Assembly (NCBI RefSeq): GCF_007830355.1
Contig: NZ_VLKO01000009.1
Location: forward strand, 1-64,000
Source: Flavobacterium tiangeerense
GTDB lineage: Bacteria; Bacteroidota; Bacteroidia; Flavobacteriales; Flavobacteriaceae
Direction of reading: 5' to 3'
DNA length: 64,000 nt
Shown: positions 26,567 through 35,558 of the stretch, piece after piece
Numbering within the stretch: the first letter of the stretch is position 1
Layout of the letters: every line of letters begins with the position of its first letter
Notes under the pieces: generated by a model
Seen by the model: only the letters and a program-made list of their open reading frames with translations
Told to the model about the DNA's origin: nothing
Database searches by the model: none
Made by a program: the position numbers and the translations under genes

Positions 26567-27404
26567 ATACACCTATGCTAAATTACTCAAAAGATGGGAT
26601 GATTTTAAGCAGCATCCATTAACAAAAGATGATGTTTTGAAAGCTTTTTTTAGATATGTTTCATTCAATAGTATTCAAAGTTTACATCCTAAACCAAGAC
26701 AATATGATTGGATTGATGGTTTGAAGTTTTATGCTCAAAAAGGAGATGCAGGTATTGTGGCAAATATTTATTATAAACTATTTGATTACGAAGATTCTAT
26801 GTTTTTGTTGCATCATTTAAAACCGAATGAGCTGTTTATTGATGTTGGAGCAAATGTGGGACATTTTACTTTACTGGCTGCAGGAATATGTCAAGCAGAT
26901 GTAATAGCTTTTGAACCAATACCATCCACTTTTGTAAAATTGAAAAAAAATATAGATTTAAATAATCTTTCGCAAAAAATCACAACATATAATATTGGAA
27001 TAGGCGAAAAGGAATCCTTTTTGAATTTTACACAGCATAAGGGAGTCATGAATGCAGTTGCTTTAGAGCAGGAGTCAGGATATGTTACCGTTGAGGTAAA
27101 AAAACTCGATACAATTTTGGCTGATTTTGCCCCAACTTTTTTGAAAGTTGATGTTGAAGGTTATGAATATTTTGTTCTAAAAGGAGCAACAGCTATACTA
27201 AAGCGTGAAAGTCTCAAATATATTATTATTGAGTTAAACTCGTCTAATTTGAAATTTGGTAATACCAACCAACAAATATTTGAATTATTACTTTCTTTTA
27301 ACTTTGTACCTATTCGATACGATGTGGAGAATAAAAAGTGTATTGAAATGGAGAGTTTTAACACGTTGACATTCAATACTATTTTCATTAAGAAAAGCAA
27401 ATAA
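26556..27404 (+). CDS. FkbM-family SAM-dependent methyltransferase
   Basis: O-methyltransferase of the FkbM family (282 aa). The SAM motif is ELFIDVGANVGHFTLLAAG at about residues 90-108, followed by VIAFEPIPSTFVKLKKNI and the family signature FLKVDVEGYEYFVLKGA. FkbM proteins in glycan loci methylate hydroxyl groups of sugars, so this is a likely decoration enzyme of the polysaccharide. It starts inside the end of the preceding gene and is followed after five bases by an exostosin-like gene. Confidence 0.92.
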   Translation: MRIKYTYAKLLKRWDDFKQHPLTKDDVLKAFFRYVSFNSIQSLHPKPRQYDWIDGLKFYAQKGDAGIVANIYYKLFDYEDSMFLLHHLKPNELFIDVGANVGHFTLLAAGICQADVIAFEPIPSTFVKLKKNIDLNNLSQKITTYNIGIGEKESFLNFTQHKGVMNAVALEQESGYVTVEVKKLDTILADFAPTFLKVDVEGYEYFVLKGATAILKRESLKYIIIELNSSNLKFGNTNQQIFELLLSFNFVPIRYDVENKKCIEMESFNTLTFNTIFIKKSK

Positions 27405-27409
27405 TACAA

Positions 27410-28429
27410 ATGCTAAAAATTTATACCAATCATCTGTTTATAACTCCTGAAAACCGCAAAGAAGTTTTTCCGTTGTTGTTTGATTTGTGTTATACAGATA
27501 ATAGTATTTTGCATACCCTTTACGAGTTCGTATCAACTCTTGAAGCGTGTGATGTAGCAATAGTTCCAGTAAATTTGCGACGGTTTGGTACCCGTAATGA
27601 TTTAAATCAATTTATTTCTGAGGCCCAAAAAAGGCGTAAAATAGTTTGGCTGTATTCTGGTGGAGATTTTGGACTAACATTAGACTCGGCTGTTCAAGTA
27701 TTTAGAAACGGCGGTTTTCATTCTAAGTTACCAAGGGCTACTTTTATTTTGCCGTCTTTTATCAATGATCCCTTTCAAAATAAAGATCAAGTAGTAGCTG
27801 CTATTCCTAAAACTGCGTTGCCTCAAATAGGGTTTGTGGGACATGCAGCTAATTCAATTACTAAACAGTTAAAAGAATTAATTGGGTATTGTAAAAATAA
27901 TTTAGATATCATTTTAAAGCGGGAACAAGCTGATTTTCAAAAGTTTTATCCTTCTAGTACAAAACGTTATCATTTTTTAAAACAATTATCAAAAAGTGAA
28001 AAAGTAGTAACTAATTTTATTTTGAGAAAAAATTATAGTGCTGGTGCAAAAACAGTTCAGGACAAAGCCATTGCAAGACAGGAATTTTTTGATAATATTG
28101 CTGCTAATCCGTACACGTTTTGCATGCGTGGAGCAGGAAATTTTTCGGTTAGGTTTTATGAAACGTTGGCCATGGGAAGGATTCCAGTAGTGGTTAACAC
28201 GGATATTCGATTGCCTCTAGATGATCAAATTGATTGGAGTAAACATTGCGTAATGGTATCTGAGGAAAACATGATACAAGAGTTAGTCGCTTTTCATAAG
28301 GCTATATCGCCAAAAGATTTTATTCAAATGCAAATTGACAACCGTAATTTATGGCTGAATTTTTTAGAACGAGAAGCTTATTTTAGTACTATCTATGGTA
28401 TTTTTAAAAATAAAATAAATGAAGTTTAG
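27410..28429 (+). CDS. Exostosin-family (GT47-like) glycosyltransferase
   Basis: Protein of 339 residues with the exostosin C-terminal signature: FCMRGAGNFSVRFYETLAMGRIPVVVNTDIRLPLDDQIDWSK contains the donor-binding R-x-x-E region, written here only in part (RFYETLAMGRIPVVV). An N-terminal half with YTNHLFITPENRK and CDVAIVPVNLRRFG also fits. Exostosins are best known from eukaryotic heparan sulfate and plant wall synthesis, but bacterial members exist in surface-glycan loci. It overlaps the next gene by 11 bases. Sugar specificity unknown. Confidence 0.82.
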   Translation: MLKIYTNHLFITPENRKEVFPLLFDLCYTDNSILHTLYEFVSTLEACDVAIVPVNLRRFGTRNDLNQFISEAQKRRKIVWLYSGGDFGLTLDSAVQVFRNGGFHSKLPRATFILPSFINDPFQNKDQVVAAIPKTALPQIGFVGHAANSITKQLKELIGYCKNNLDIILKREQADFQKFYPSSTKRYHFLKQLSKSEKVVTNFILRKNYSAGAKTVQDKAIARQEFFDNIAANPYTFCMRGAGNFSVRFYETLAMGRIPVVVNTDIRLPLDDQIDWSKHCVMVSEENMIQELVAFHKAISPKDFIQMQIDNRNLWLNFLEREAYFSTIYGIFKNKINEV

Positions 28430-29438
28430 TCTCATTATATGTACTTACATGCGCCCACAAGCCGTGGTAAAACTGTTGCTATCTGTTGCGAAGCAGTCCC
28501 TTTATCCAGATGAAATTCTAATCATTGATGGGAGTGAGAACCAAGATACGGAAAATGCTATTGCACAACATGATTTTGCTAAGGTGGCTTATTACAAAGT
28601 AAGTGAATCAGAAAGAGGTTTGACAAAGCAAAGAAATTTTGGCATTCAAAAAAGTGATAGAAGTTCCCAAGTCATTTGTTTTCTGGACGATGATACCATA
28701 CTTACTCCTAATTATTGCTTGGAAATCATTAAAACATTCAAAGAGGATGAAGGCCTTGTAGGAGTGGGAGGTATTGCAATGAACGAAAATAAATGGCAAG
28801 AAAAAAAACAGAATATTTCTTATCATCCTCATTATTTTTATCAATGGGAAAATTATGTTTATCCCGAGGGATTGCGCAATGTAGTTCGCAATTATCTGGG
28901 TTTGTCCTCTCCATTGCATCCCGGAAAAATGCCTAATTTCTCTCATGGTCGTACTTGTGGTTATCCACTAACGGGTAAAACTTATGATGCGGATTTGTTA
29001 ATAGGCATGGCAATGTCCTTTCGGGCAAGTGTTTTTAAGGAGTTGCAATTTTCTACTTATTTTGAAGGATATGGCTTGTATGAAGATGCTGATTTCAGTT
29101 TGAGAGTTTTGCAATATGGCAGAAATGCTATCAATACAAAGGCTCAATTGCACCACTATCACGAACCTTATGGCCGGCCAAATCAATATAAATATGGTAA
29201 AATGGTTGTTCGAAACGGGTGGTACGTGTGGCGCGTGAAGAACCCAAATCCTAAAATCAAGGATAGGCTCAAATGGCATCTAATTACCGTTTTGTTATTG
29301 TGCATCAGAGGTACAAATTCTTTAAGGGGCAATGATAAAAAAGCCGCATTTTTAGAAACTATAGGAAGAGTTATTGGATGGATATCGGTTTTGTTTTCTC
29401 CGCCGCAAATACAAATTAAGGACTATGGAGGCCTTTAA
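28419..29438 (+). CDS. Family 2 glycosyltransferase
   Basis: GT2 protein (339 aa): FSLIICTYMRPQAVVKLLLSV, ILIIDGSENQDTE, GLTKQRNFGI and CFLDDDTILTP as metal-binding motif. GYGLYEDADFSLRV is the acid motif and is followed by the conserved HHYHEPYGRPN segment. C-terminal hydrophobic stretch LITVLLLCIRGTNS. Found often in O-antigen loci as the glycosyltransferase following a methyltransferase or exostosin. An 86-base gap follows. Confidence 0.9.
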   Translation: MKFSLIICTYMRPQAVVKLLLSVAKQSLYPDEILIIDGSENQDTENAIAQHDFAKVAYYKVSESERGLTKQRNFGIQKSDRSSQVICFLDDDTILTPNYCLEIIKTFKEDEGLVGVGGIAMNENKWQEKKQNISYHPHYFYQWENYVYPEGLRNVVRNYLGLSSPLHPGKMPNFSHGRTCGYPLTGKTYDADLLIGMAMSFRASVFKELQFSTYFEGYGLYEDADFSLRVLQYGRNAINTKAQLHHYHEPYGRPNQYKYGKMVVRNGWYVWRVKNPNPKIKDRLKWHLITVLLLCIRGTNSLRGNDKKAAFLETIGRVIGWISVLFSPPQIQIKDYGGL

Positions 29439-29524
29439 TATAATTGCAAAAGATTCGCTAAGAATTCCGTTGGCTTTTCGAATAAAAAAGCATTAAATTT
29501 GAATGCCGCAATTTACCCTACTGT

Positions 29525-30454
29525 ATGCAAAAACACATTATTCATCCTGATACACATGCTAAATTAGTATCATCTACAAAAGATTTTTTTCATTTTGACG
29601 ATGGCAGTCAGTTGCCTTTTTTTAATGGGATTCCAGTTCTTTTTGGATCACAATCTATGTTTTGTTACGAGGATATTTGCAAAGCCAAAGTGACTACTCA
29701 AAATGGGGCTCATTTAGACACCTCAAACCTGAAGAATTACATCCGTAGAAAAATGTTACCTGCTTTATGTGCTGATTTTAATATGGATCAGCGGTATACT
29801 GAACTAGCAAAAAGGTTGGCTAAAGGTAGCAAAGTGCTTATTGTAGGTGTGGGTGAAAAAGCTACTTATTATAAAAATATTTTTACTGATTGCGAGGTTA
29901 TAACCACAGATGTTCATGCTACTTTCAAACCAGATTATATTTTTGATGGGCATTATATCCCGTTTGAGAATGCTTGTTTTGATCTTGTTTTGGCGGCACA
30001 AGTTATAGAGCATACTTTGCATCCGTGGCTTTTTTGTGAAGAGTTACAAAGGGTTACCAAAATAAATGGTTTTTTGCAAATAGAAGCTCCACAATCATTT
30101 CCATATCATGCTGAACCCTATGATTTTTTTAGATTTACTTTTACTGGTATGCGAAGTTTGTTTCGGGAATGTGCCGTTGTTACCTCTGAAATAACTGAGG
30201 GAAACGCAGCAAATGTAGCGGTTACGGTATCTAATTTTTTCATCAATACATCTTCTACTAGATGGGTAAGAAGTGCGTGGTTGTTAGTCACTAGATTGAC
30301 ATTAGGATGGATGAAATACCTAGATTGCCCGAAAGCTAATCTTACCAGACGATCCGTTTCAATGCCAAAAGGATATGCTTTTACTTTTAAAAAAGATTCT
30401 CAGCCCCGATCTTCAAAAGACTTATTAACGGAGTTTTATCAATTAAAAAAATGA
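29525..30454 (+). CDS. SAM-dependent methyltransferase
   Basis: Methyltransferase (309 aa). The N-terminal 40 residues (HPDTHAKLVSSTKDFFHF, PFFNGIPVLFG) resemble a Trm112-like domain without cysteines. The SAM fold follows: KVLIVGVGEKATYY, VITTDVHA, YIFDGHYIPFENACFDLVLAAQVIEHTLHPW and LQIEAPQ. The FRFTFTGM segment is common in methyltransferases of glycan loci. Linked to the next gene by an ATGA overlap. Probable role: methylation of a sugar. Confidence 0.85.
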   Translation: MQKHIIHPDTHAKLVSSTKDFFHFDDGSQLPFFNGIPVLFGSQSMFCYEDICKAKVTTQNGAHLDTSNLKNYIRRKMLPALCADFNMDQRYTELAKRLAKGSKVLIVGVGEKATYYKNIFTDCEVITTDVHATFKPDYIFDGHYIPFENACFDLVLAAQVIEHTLHPWLFCEELQRVTKINGFLQIEAPQSFPYHAEPYDFFRFTFTGMRSLFRECAVVTSEITEGNAANVAVTVSNFFINTSSTRWVRSAWLLVTRLTLGWMKYLDCPKANLTRRSVSMPKGYAFTFKKDSQPRSSKDLLTEFYQLKK

Positions 30455-31569
30455 GACTTCTTGTTATTACCCATGTTCCTCATGTTCATAAAGACGGGCG
30501 TTATTATGCCTATGCTCCTTATGTTAAAGAAATGAATTTGTGGTTAAAACATTGTGATACAGCTACTATTATTGCTCCTTTACAAAATCAAGCTCATAAA
30601 GTAATTGATGCTTTTTATGCACACAATAAATTACAATTTATACCTGTAGCACGTTTTGATGTGCTTCATTTTACGAGTACATTGCAGGCTTTTTTTAAAA
30701 TTCCAAAAATTTGCATCCAGCTTTTTAAAGCAATGCAAAATGCAGATCATATTCATTTACGATGTCCTGGAAATATAGGAATGCTAGGCTGTATTGTTCA
30801 AATATTTTTTCCTAACACCCCAAAAACAGCTAAGTATGCAGGCAATTGGGATCCTAATCCAAAACAACCTTGGACGTATAGGTTGCAAAAGTGGATTTTG
30901 AATTCTACTTTCTGGACCAAGAACATGAATGTTTTGGTGTATGGTGAATGGAAAAACAACAGTTTAAATTGCAAACCTTTTTTTACGGCAAGTTATTCAG
31001 AAAACGAAATAGTTCCACTTGAACCATGGAGTCCAAATGCTGTCTTTACGTTTGTCTTTGTGGGTGCATTGGTACCGGGGAAAAATCCTCTTTACGCCAT
31101 AAAACTTATCCAAAATTTATTACATCAAAATTGTAGTGTTACTTTAAAAATCTATGGTGACGGACCTTTAAAAGTTTCTTTAGAAGAGTATGTCAATACT
31201 AATTATTTGTCTCAATGGATTACTGTAATGGGAAATCAAAGTAGTGAAGTGGTAAAAAATGCCTATCAATCCAGTCATTTTGTGATATTACCTTCGAATA
31301 GTGAGGGTTGGCCCAAAGCCATTGCCGAAGGGATGTTTTGGGGTTGTATTCCACTGGCAACTGCAGTATCTTGTGTTCCAAATATGTTAGATTTTGGCAA
31401 AAGAGGAGTTTTGCTTACCATGCAATTAGAGCAGGATGGTAAAGAGATTTTTGCTCTTTTACAAGATGCAACTAAGCAAGAAACACAACGCAAAGCGGCA
31501 GCTGATTGGTCCAGAGCATATACCATAGAGCGTTTTGAAAACGAAATCCAATTGCTTTTACAACCATGA
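30451..31569 (+). CDS. Family 4 glycosyltransferase
   Basis: GT-B protein (372 aa). N-terminus MRLLVITHVPHVHKDGRYYAYAPYVKEM; donor domain FVFVGALVPGKNPLYAI, LKIYGDGPL, ITVMGNQSSE and LPSNSEGWPKAIAEGMFWGCIPLATAVS (E-x7-E block). HIHLRCPGNIGMLG in the middle is typical of GT4 enzymes in flavobacterial loci. ATGA overlaps on both sides couple it to its neighbours. Confidence 0.9.
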   Translation: MRLLVITHVPHVHKDGRYYAYAPYVKEMNLWLKHCDTATIIAPLQNQAHKVIDAFYAHNKLQFIPVARFDVLHFTSTLQAFFKIPKICIQLFKAMQNADHIHLRCPGNIGMLGCIVQIFFPNTPKTAKYAGNWDPNPKQPWTYRLQKWILNSTFWTKNMNVLVYGEWKNNSLNCKPFFTASYSENEIVPLEPWSPNAVFTFVFVGALVPGKNPLYAIKLIQNLLHQNCSVTLKIYGDGPLKVSLEEYVNTNYLSQWITVMGNQSSEVVKNAYQSSHFVILPSNSEGWPKAIAEGMFWGCIPLATAVSCVPNMLDFGKRGVLLTMQLEQDGKEIFALLQDATKQETQRKAAADWSRAYTIERFENEIQLLLQP

Positions 31570-32642
31570 GAATCATACAACTCATAGATACACTTGCTGC
31601 TGGAGGCTCTGAACGAATGGCTGTGAATTATGCCAATGCGCTAAACACAAGAATTGATTTTTCGGGGATTGTATGCACGCGTCAGGAAGGACCATTGCGA
31701 GAGCATATTGAGTCTAAAACCGCTTATTTTTTTTTAAACAAAAAAAGAACCCTTGATTTTAAAGCTATTTGGGCTTTGCGCCAATATGTTGCTAAACATA
31801 ATATTGAAGTTATTCATGCGCATAGTACCTCCTTCTTTTTAGCTTTTATTGTAAAACTGCTTCATCCTTCTTTGCAGTTGGTTTGGCACGATCACTATGG
31901 AGATAGTGAGTTTTTACCGGCTAGACCCACATTGGCGTTACGGTTAACCTTGCCCTTTTTTAGTGGGATTATCGCAGTAAACCAAAAATTAAAAAATTGG
32001 GCAGAAACTAAAGGGTTTAGTAATAATGTTATTTATTTAGAAAATTTTACTACGCCCCAAAAGCTCGAGCAAAGCATAAGTGAGTTAAATGGTGAAGTGG
32101 GAAAACGAATAGTATCTTTAGCTAATTTGCGGCTTCAAAAAAACCATGCTCTACTTTTAGAAGTTGCTGTATTAGTCAAGAATTCCCATCCTGACTGGAC
32201 CTTTCATCTTGTAGGTAAAGATTTTAATGATAATTATTCGAATGATTTAAAAAAAAATATTGTAGCCCTTAATCTTGAGCAAACCGTTTTTATCTATGGA
32301 ACTAGAAGTGATGTTTCAAATGTTTTAGACCAAGCGACAATTGGGATATTGACTTCATCTTCAGAAGGGCTACCTCTTGCTTTGTTAGAATATGGTAGCG
32401 TAGGCATGGCTACCGTTGTTACTAATGTGGGGGAAAATGGAGCTGTAATTAAAGATGGTGAAAATGGGTATCTCGTAGTTCAAAATTCAAAAAGATTCTA
32501 TGAAAAACTGCTGATTTTGATGCAGGATGAGGTAAAACGAACTACATTTGGCTCAAAGCTGAAAAATACCGTTCATACGAACTTCTCAGAGGAGCATGTT
32601 ATTTCGCGTTATTTAAGTTGGTTGGAAAAGCACAATAAATGA
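31566..32642 (+). CDS. Family 4 glycosyltransferase
   Basis: GT-B protein (358 aa). N-terminus MRIIQLIDTLAAGGSERMAVNYANAL is the classic GT4 GGSER opening. Donor domain IVSLANLRLQKNHALLLEVA, FHLVGKDF, VFIYGTRSDV and TSSSEGLPLALLEYGSVGMATVVTN with the E-x7-E block. Coupled by ATGA to the upstream GT4 and to the downstream polymerase/ligase gene, suggesting they act in one assembly line. Confidence 0.92.
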   Translation: MRIIQLIDTLAAGGSERMAVNYANALNTRIDFSGIVCTRQEGPLREHIESKTAYFFLNKKRTLDFKAIWALRQYVAKHNIEVIHAHSTSFFLAFIVKLLHPSLQLVWHDHYGDSEFLPARPTLALRLTLPFFSGIIAVNQKLKNWAETKGFSNNVIYLENFTTPQKLEQSISELNGEVGKRIVSLANLRLQKNHALLLEVAVLVKNSHPDWTFHLVGKDFNDNYSNDLKKNIVALNLEQTVFIYGTRSDVSNVLDQATIGILTSSSEGLPLALLEYGSVGMATVVTNVGENGAVIKDGENGYLVVQNSKRFYEKLLILMQDEVKRTTFGSKLKNTVHTNFSEEHVISRYLSWLEKHNK

Positions 32643-33982
32643 AAAAAGACGATAAGACCTATTTGTTTTTAATTCTCCTGCATGCCGTACTAGGTATGTT
32701 GGTTTTTATAGCTCCTTTTGTGGCCAAATTGTATGGATACGCTGTGTTTTTTTTAGGAATTTATTATATTGTTAAAAAACAAAATGCAAATAATGAATGC
32801 TTGCAAGTTGCTGCTTATGTAGTAGGTAGTGAAATAATTTTAAGAATGACCGGAGGGAATATATCCTATGAATTTTCAAAATATGAGGTCATTATTTTTT
32901 TGTTTTTGGGAATGTATTTTAAGGGGTTTTCTCGTTCTGCTTTCCCGTATTGGTTTTTTTTATTCCTTCTTATTCCCGGTATAATCATGTCTACTTTTGT
33001 ACTGAATTTCAATACGAATATAAAAAATGCAATCGGATTTAATATTTCGGGACCTATTTGTTTGGCATTTGCTTCTTTGTATACCTATCGCAGAAGAATA
33101 AGTTTGGCTCAAATGAATTCAATCCTTCTTTGTGTTGGATTACCTATTGTGAGTTGCACTGTTTATCTTATTTTTTATACACCCAATGTTCGGGACGTTA
33201 TAACAGGAACCCAATCCAGTTTTGAAACATCGGGGGGATTTGGGCCGAATCAAGTTGCTACTTTTTTAGGTTTAGGAATGTTTATCTTTTTTTCAAGAAT
33301 TATTTTAGAATCAAAAAATACTTTTTTGGTTGTACTTAATTTGATAATTGCCTTGAATATTGGGTATAGGGGAATGGTTACTTTTTCAAGAGGAGGTATG
33401 ATTACTGGTTTTTTTATGATTGTTATGTTGTTATTGTTCTTATACTTCAAATCAAATAGTACAGGGAAAGTTAAATTAAGTTATATGTTCATTATTATAG
33501 CATTCGCTATGATGGCCATTTGGTCTTACTCTTCTTATCAAACGGGTGGACTTATTGATAAACGTTATGCCAATCAAGATGCTGCAGGAAGAGCAAAACA
33601 AAGTCAGTTTACAGGAAGAGAAGATGTGGCTCAAAATGAAATCAATATGTTTTTTAAAAATCCGATTCTTGGCGTAGGTGTAGGAAAGGGAGTGGAGATT
33701 AGGGAGCAGGAAATAGGCATTAAAGTTGTATCTCATGATGAAATAACTAGAATGCTTGCTGAGCATGGATCCTTAGGACTCATAGGATTATTAATTTTGA
33801 TTATCACACCCTTTGTTTTGTTTGTAGAAAACAAGTTTAACATGTATTTAATTTGTTTTGTAGTATTTTGGTTTCTGACCATTAATCACGCAGCCATGCG
33901 TACTGCCGCACCTGCGTTTATTTATTCTTTGGCACTGTTAAATGTGCAACTACGTCCTTCGTCAAGAGACGAAACACAATAA
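32639..33982 (+). CDS. O-antigen polymerase/ligase family membrane protein (Wzy/WaaL-like)
   Basis: Polytopic membrane protein (447 aa) with roughly ten to twelve hydrophobic segments and a large periplasmic loop in the C-terminal half. The loop holds QFTGREDVAQNEINMFFKNPILGVGVGKG and ends in SHDEITRMLAEHGSLGLIGLL, which is the conserved Wzy_C/O-antigen ligase pattern with the catalytic-type His. It could polymerise repeat units (Wzy) or ligate the glycan to lipid A core (WaaL). Because export here is by Wzm/Wzt, a ligase role is attractive, but sequence alone does not decide. It is the last gene of the long run starting at 971 and is followed by a 160-base promoter-bearing gap. Confidence 0.88.
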   Translation: MKKDDKTYLFLILLHAVLGMLVFIAPFVAKLYGYAVFFLGIYYIVKKQNANNECLQVAAYVVGSEIILRMTGGNISYEFSKYEVIIFLFLGMYFKGFSRSAFPYWFFLFLLIPGIIMSTFVLNFNTNIKNAIGFNISGPICLAFASLYTYRRRISLAQMNSILLCVGLPIVSCTVYLIFYTPNVRDVITGTQSSFETSGGFGPNQVATFLGLGMFIFFSRIILESKNTFLVVLNLIIALNIGYRGMVTFSRGGMITGFFMIVMLLLFLYFKSNSTGKVKLSYMFIIIAFAMMAIWSYSSYQTGGLIDKRYANQDAAGRAKQSQFTGREDVAQNEINMFFKNPILGVGVGKGVEIREQEIGIKVVSHDEITRMLAEHGSLGLIGLLILIITPFVLFVENKFNMYLICFVVFWFLTINHAAMRTAAPAFIYSLALLNVQLRPSSRDETQ

Positions 33983-34040
33983 AGTGCGTGTTACATCATA
34001 GTTGCTATTTCATACTGTTCTTTAATGTTGTAGTATTATT

Positions 34041-34066
34041 TTGCTTTTTTTGAGTTACTATATTTG
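34041..34066 (+). promoter_or_regulatory. Candidate Bacteroidota promoter for the sugar-phosphate transferase gene
   Basis: A perfect -7 element TATATTTG lies about 76 bases upstream of the ATG. A TTG is found 15 bases before it, shorter than the usual 17-23 spacing, so the -33 element is uncertain. It falls in the only sizeable gap between the glycan-assembly run and the initiating transferase. Confidence 0.5.
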
Positions 34067-34142
34067 TTAAAAAAATACGGATTTTCTAAAATTATTTGCT
34101 CTTAAAAGTAGTATCTTGCAGTACCAATCATAAATACCACTT

Positions 34143-35537
34143 ATGTTTTCCATTGGCAAAATACACTTTGAAATTTCGGAACGTAAGTTAATTTTACGAC
34201 TTTTTGACGTTCTGTTTGTTTTAACAGCCTTATATCTATTGGGTCAGTTTTTGGTGTTTGATTATTTTAGTATTTCAACAACTAATTATTATTGGACAAT
34301 AGTCCTTGCAGTGTACATCAATTTCTTTGGTACCATTTTCGAAATGTACAACTTGCAGATAGCAAGCAATCAATTTCAAGTTTTAAAAAGTACTTTAATT
34401 ACCGCCTCTGTTACTGCGTTAGTATATCTGTTAACACCTTTTTTCTCGCCTGTTTTACCAAGTAGTAGGCTTCAAATCTTATTGTTTTTCAGTGTTACTT
34501 TCCTCTCTTTATATTCTTGGCGCATCTTGTATGTTATTTTTTTAGCCTCTACTAGATTTTATCAAAATGCAATTTTAATTTGTGACCAAAAACGAGTTCA
34601 AGAACTTATAGAGGGTCTTGAAGATATAGACCCACATTATAAAATTTTAGGGTATGTCAATGTTTCACAACCTGATACAGAAAGTAAACATTACAACTAT
34701 GTGCCTGAAATCACGGCGAATGATCTATTGCAATTTGTCAAAGAAAATAAAGTATCCGAAATTGTTGTGTCTACACATCATGAAGAGGGCATGGATACTA
34801 TCTTGTATCAAAATTTACTTCATGTTTTAGAGTCGGGAACAGTAATTAGAGAATACACTCAAGTTTACGAAAGTAAAACCCAGCGTATCCCTATTCAGTA
34901 CATGGAAAAAGATTTTTACCGCTGTTTTCCTTTTAGTCGAAGCAACCATAACAAGTTGTATTTATTAATTGTGAGATTCTGTGAAATTGCAATTGCTTTG
35001 TTAGGTGTTTTTATTGGTTTGTGTTTGATTCCATTTTTATGGATAGGAAATAGTTTGGGTAACAAAGGGAGATTGTTTTATTTTCAAGAACGAGTGGGCA
35101 AAAATGGTATTGTTTTTCAAATCTTGAAATTCCGTACGATGATTGAAAATGCCGAAAAAGACGGAGCCGTTTTCACTACCATAAATGATTGTCGAGTAAC
35201 AGCTTTTGGAAAATTTTTAAGAAAAACAAGAATTGATGAATTCCCACAGTTTATCAACATTATCAAAGGCGATATGTCAGTAATAGGTCCACGTCCAGAA
35301 CGTCCTGTTTTTGTCAAAGAAATTGGGACTATCATGCCTTTCTATGATACTCGTCATATTATTAAACCAGGACTAACCGGTTGGGCACAAGTTAATTATT
35401 CCTATGGCGATACCATATCAGATAGTGTTATAAAGTTGCAATATGACTTATACTACATCAAACACCGTAGTATCTATCTTGATCTTAATATAGTTTTTAA
35501 AACCATTACAACCGTTTTGTTTTATCGCGGTCAGTAA
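34143..35537 (+). CDS. Polyprenyl-phosphate sugar-1-phosphate transferase (WbaP/WcaJ-like)
   Basis: Initiating enzyme (464 aa) that would load the first sugar phosphate on undecaprenyl phosphate. The N-terminal part has about four membrane helices and a Rossmann-like domain (ILICDQKRVQELIEGLEDID). The C-terminal catalytic domain, from about residue 275, carries YFQERVGKNGIVFQILKFRTM, FLRKTRIDEFPQFINIIKGDMSVIGPRPERP and KPGLTGWAQVNY with the conserved Asp-Glu pair. It has its own promoter-like site upstream. It ends 21 bases from a convergent gene. Confidence 0.93.
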   Translation: MFSIGKIHFEISERKLILRLFDVLFVLTALYLLGQFLVFDYFSISTTNYYWTIVLAVYINFFGTIFEMYNLQIASNQFQVLKSTLITASVTALVYLLTPFFSPVLPSSRLQILLFFSVTFLSLYSWRILYVIFLASTRFYQNAILICDQKRVQELIEGLEDIDPHYKILGYVNVSQPDTESKHYNYVPEITANDLLQFVKENKVSEIVVSTHHEEGMDTILYQNLLHVLESGTVIREYTQVYESKTQRIPIQYMEKDFYRCFPFSRSNHNKLYLLIVRFCEIAIALLGVFIGLCLIPFLWIGNSLGNKGRLFYFQERVGKNGIVFQILKFRTMIENAEKDGAVFTTINDCRVTAFGKFLRKTRIDEFPQFINIIKGDMSVIGPRPERPVFVKEIGTIMPFYDTRHIIKPGLTGWAQVNYSYGDTISDSVIKLQYDLYYIKHRSIYLDLNIVFKTITTVLFYRGQ

Positions 35538-35558
35538 ATTATATTTATCATTGAACAC

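Noticed and set aside
28608..28946. Open frame of 112 codons on the minus strand
   Set aside because: Antisense to a clear GT2 gene; no recognisable motif.
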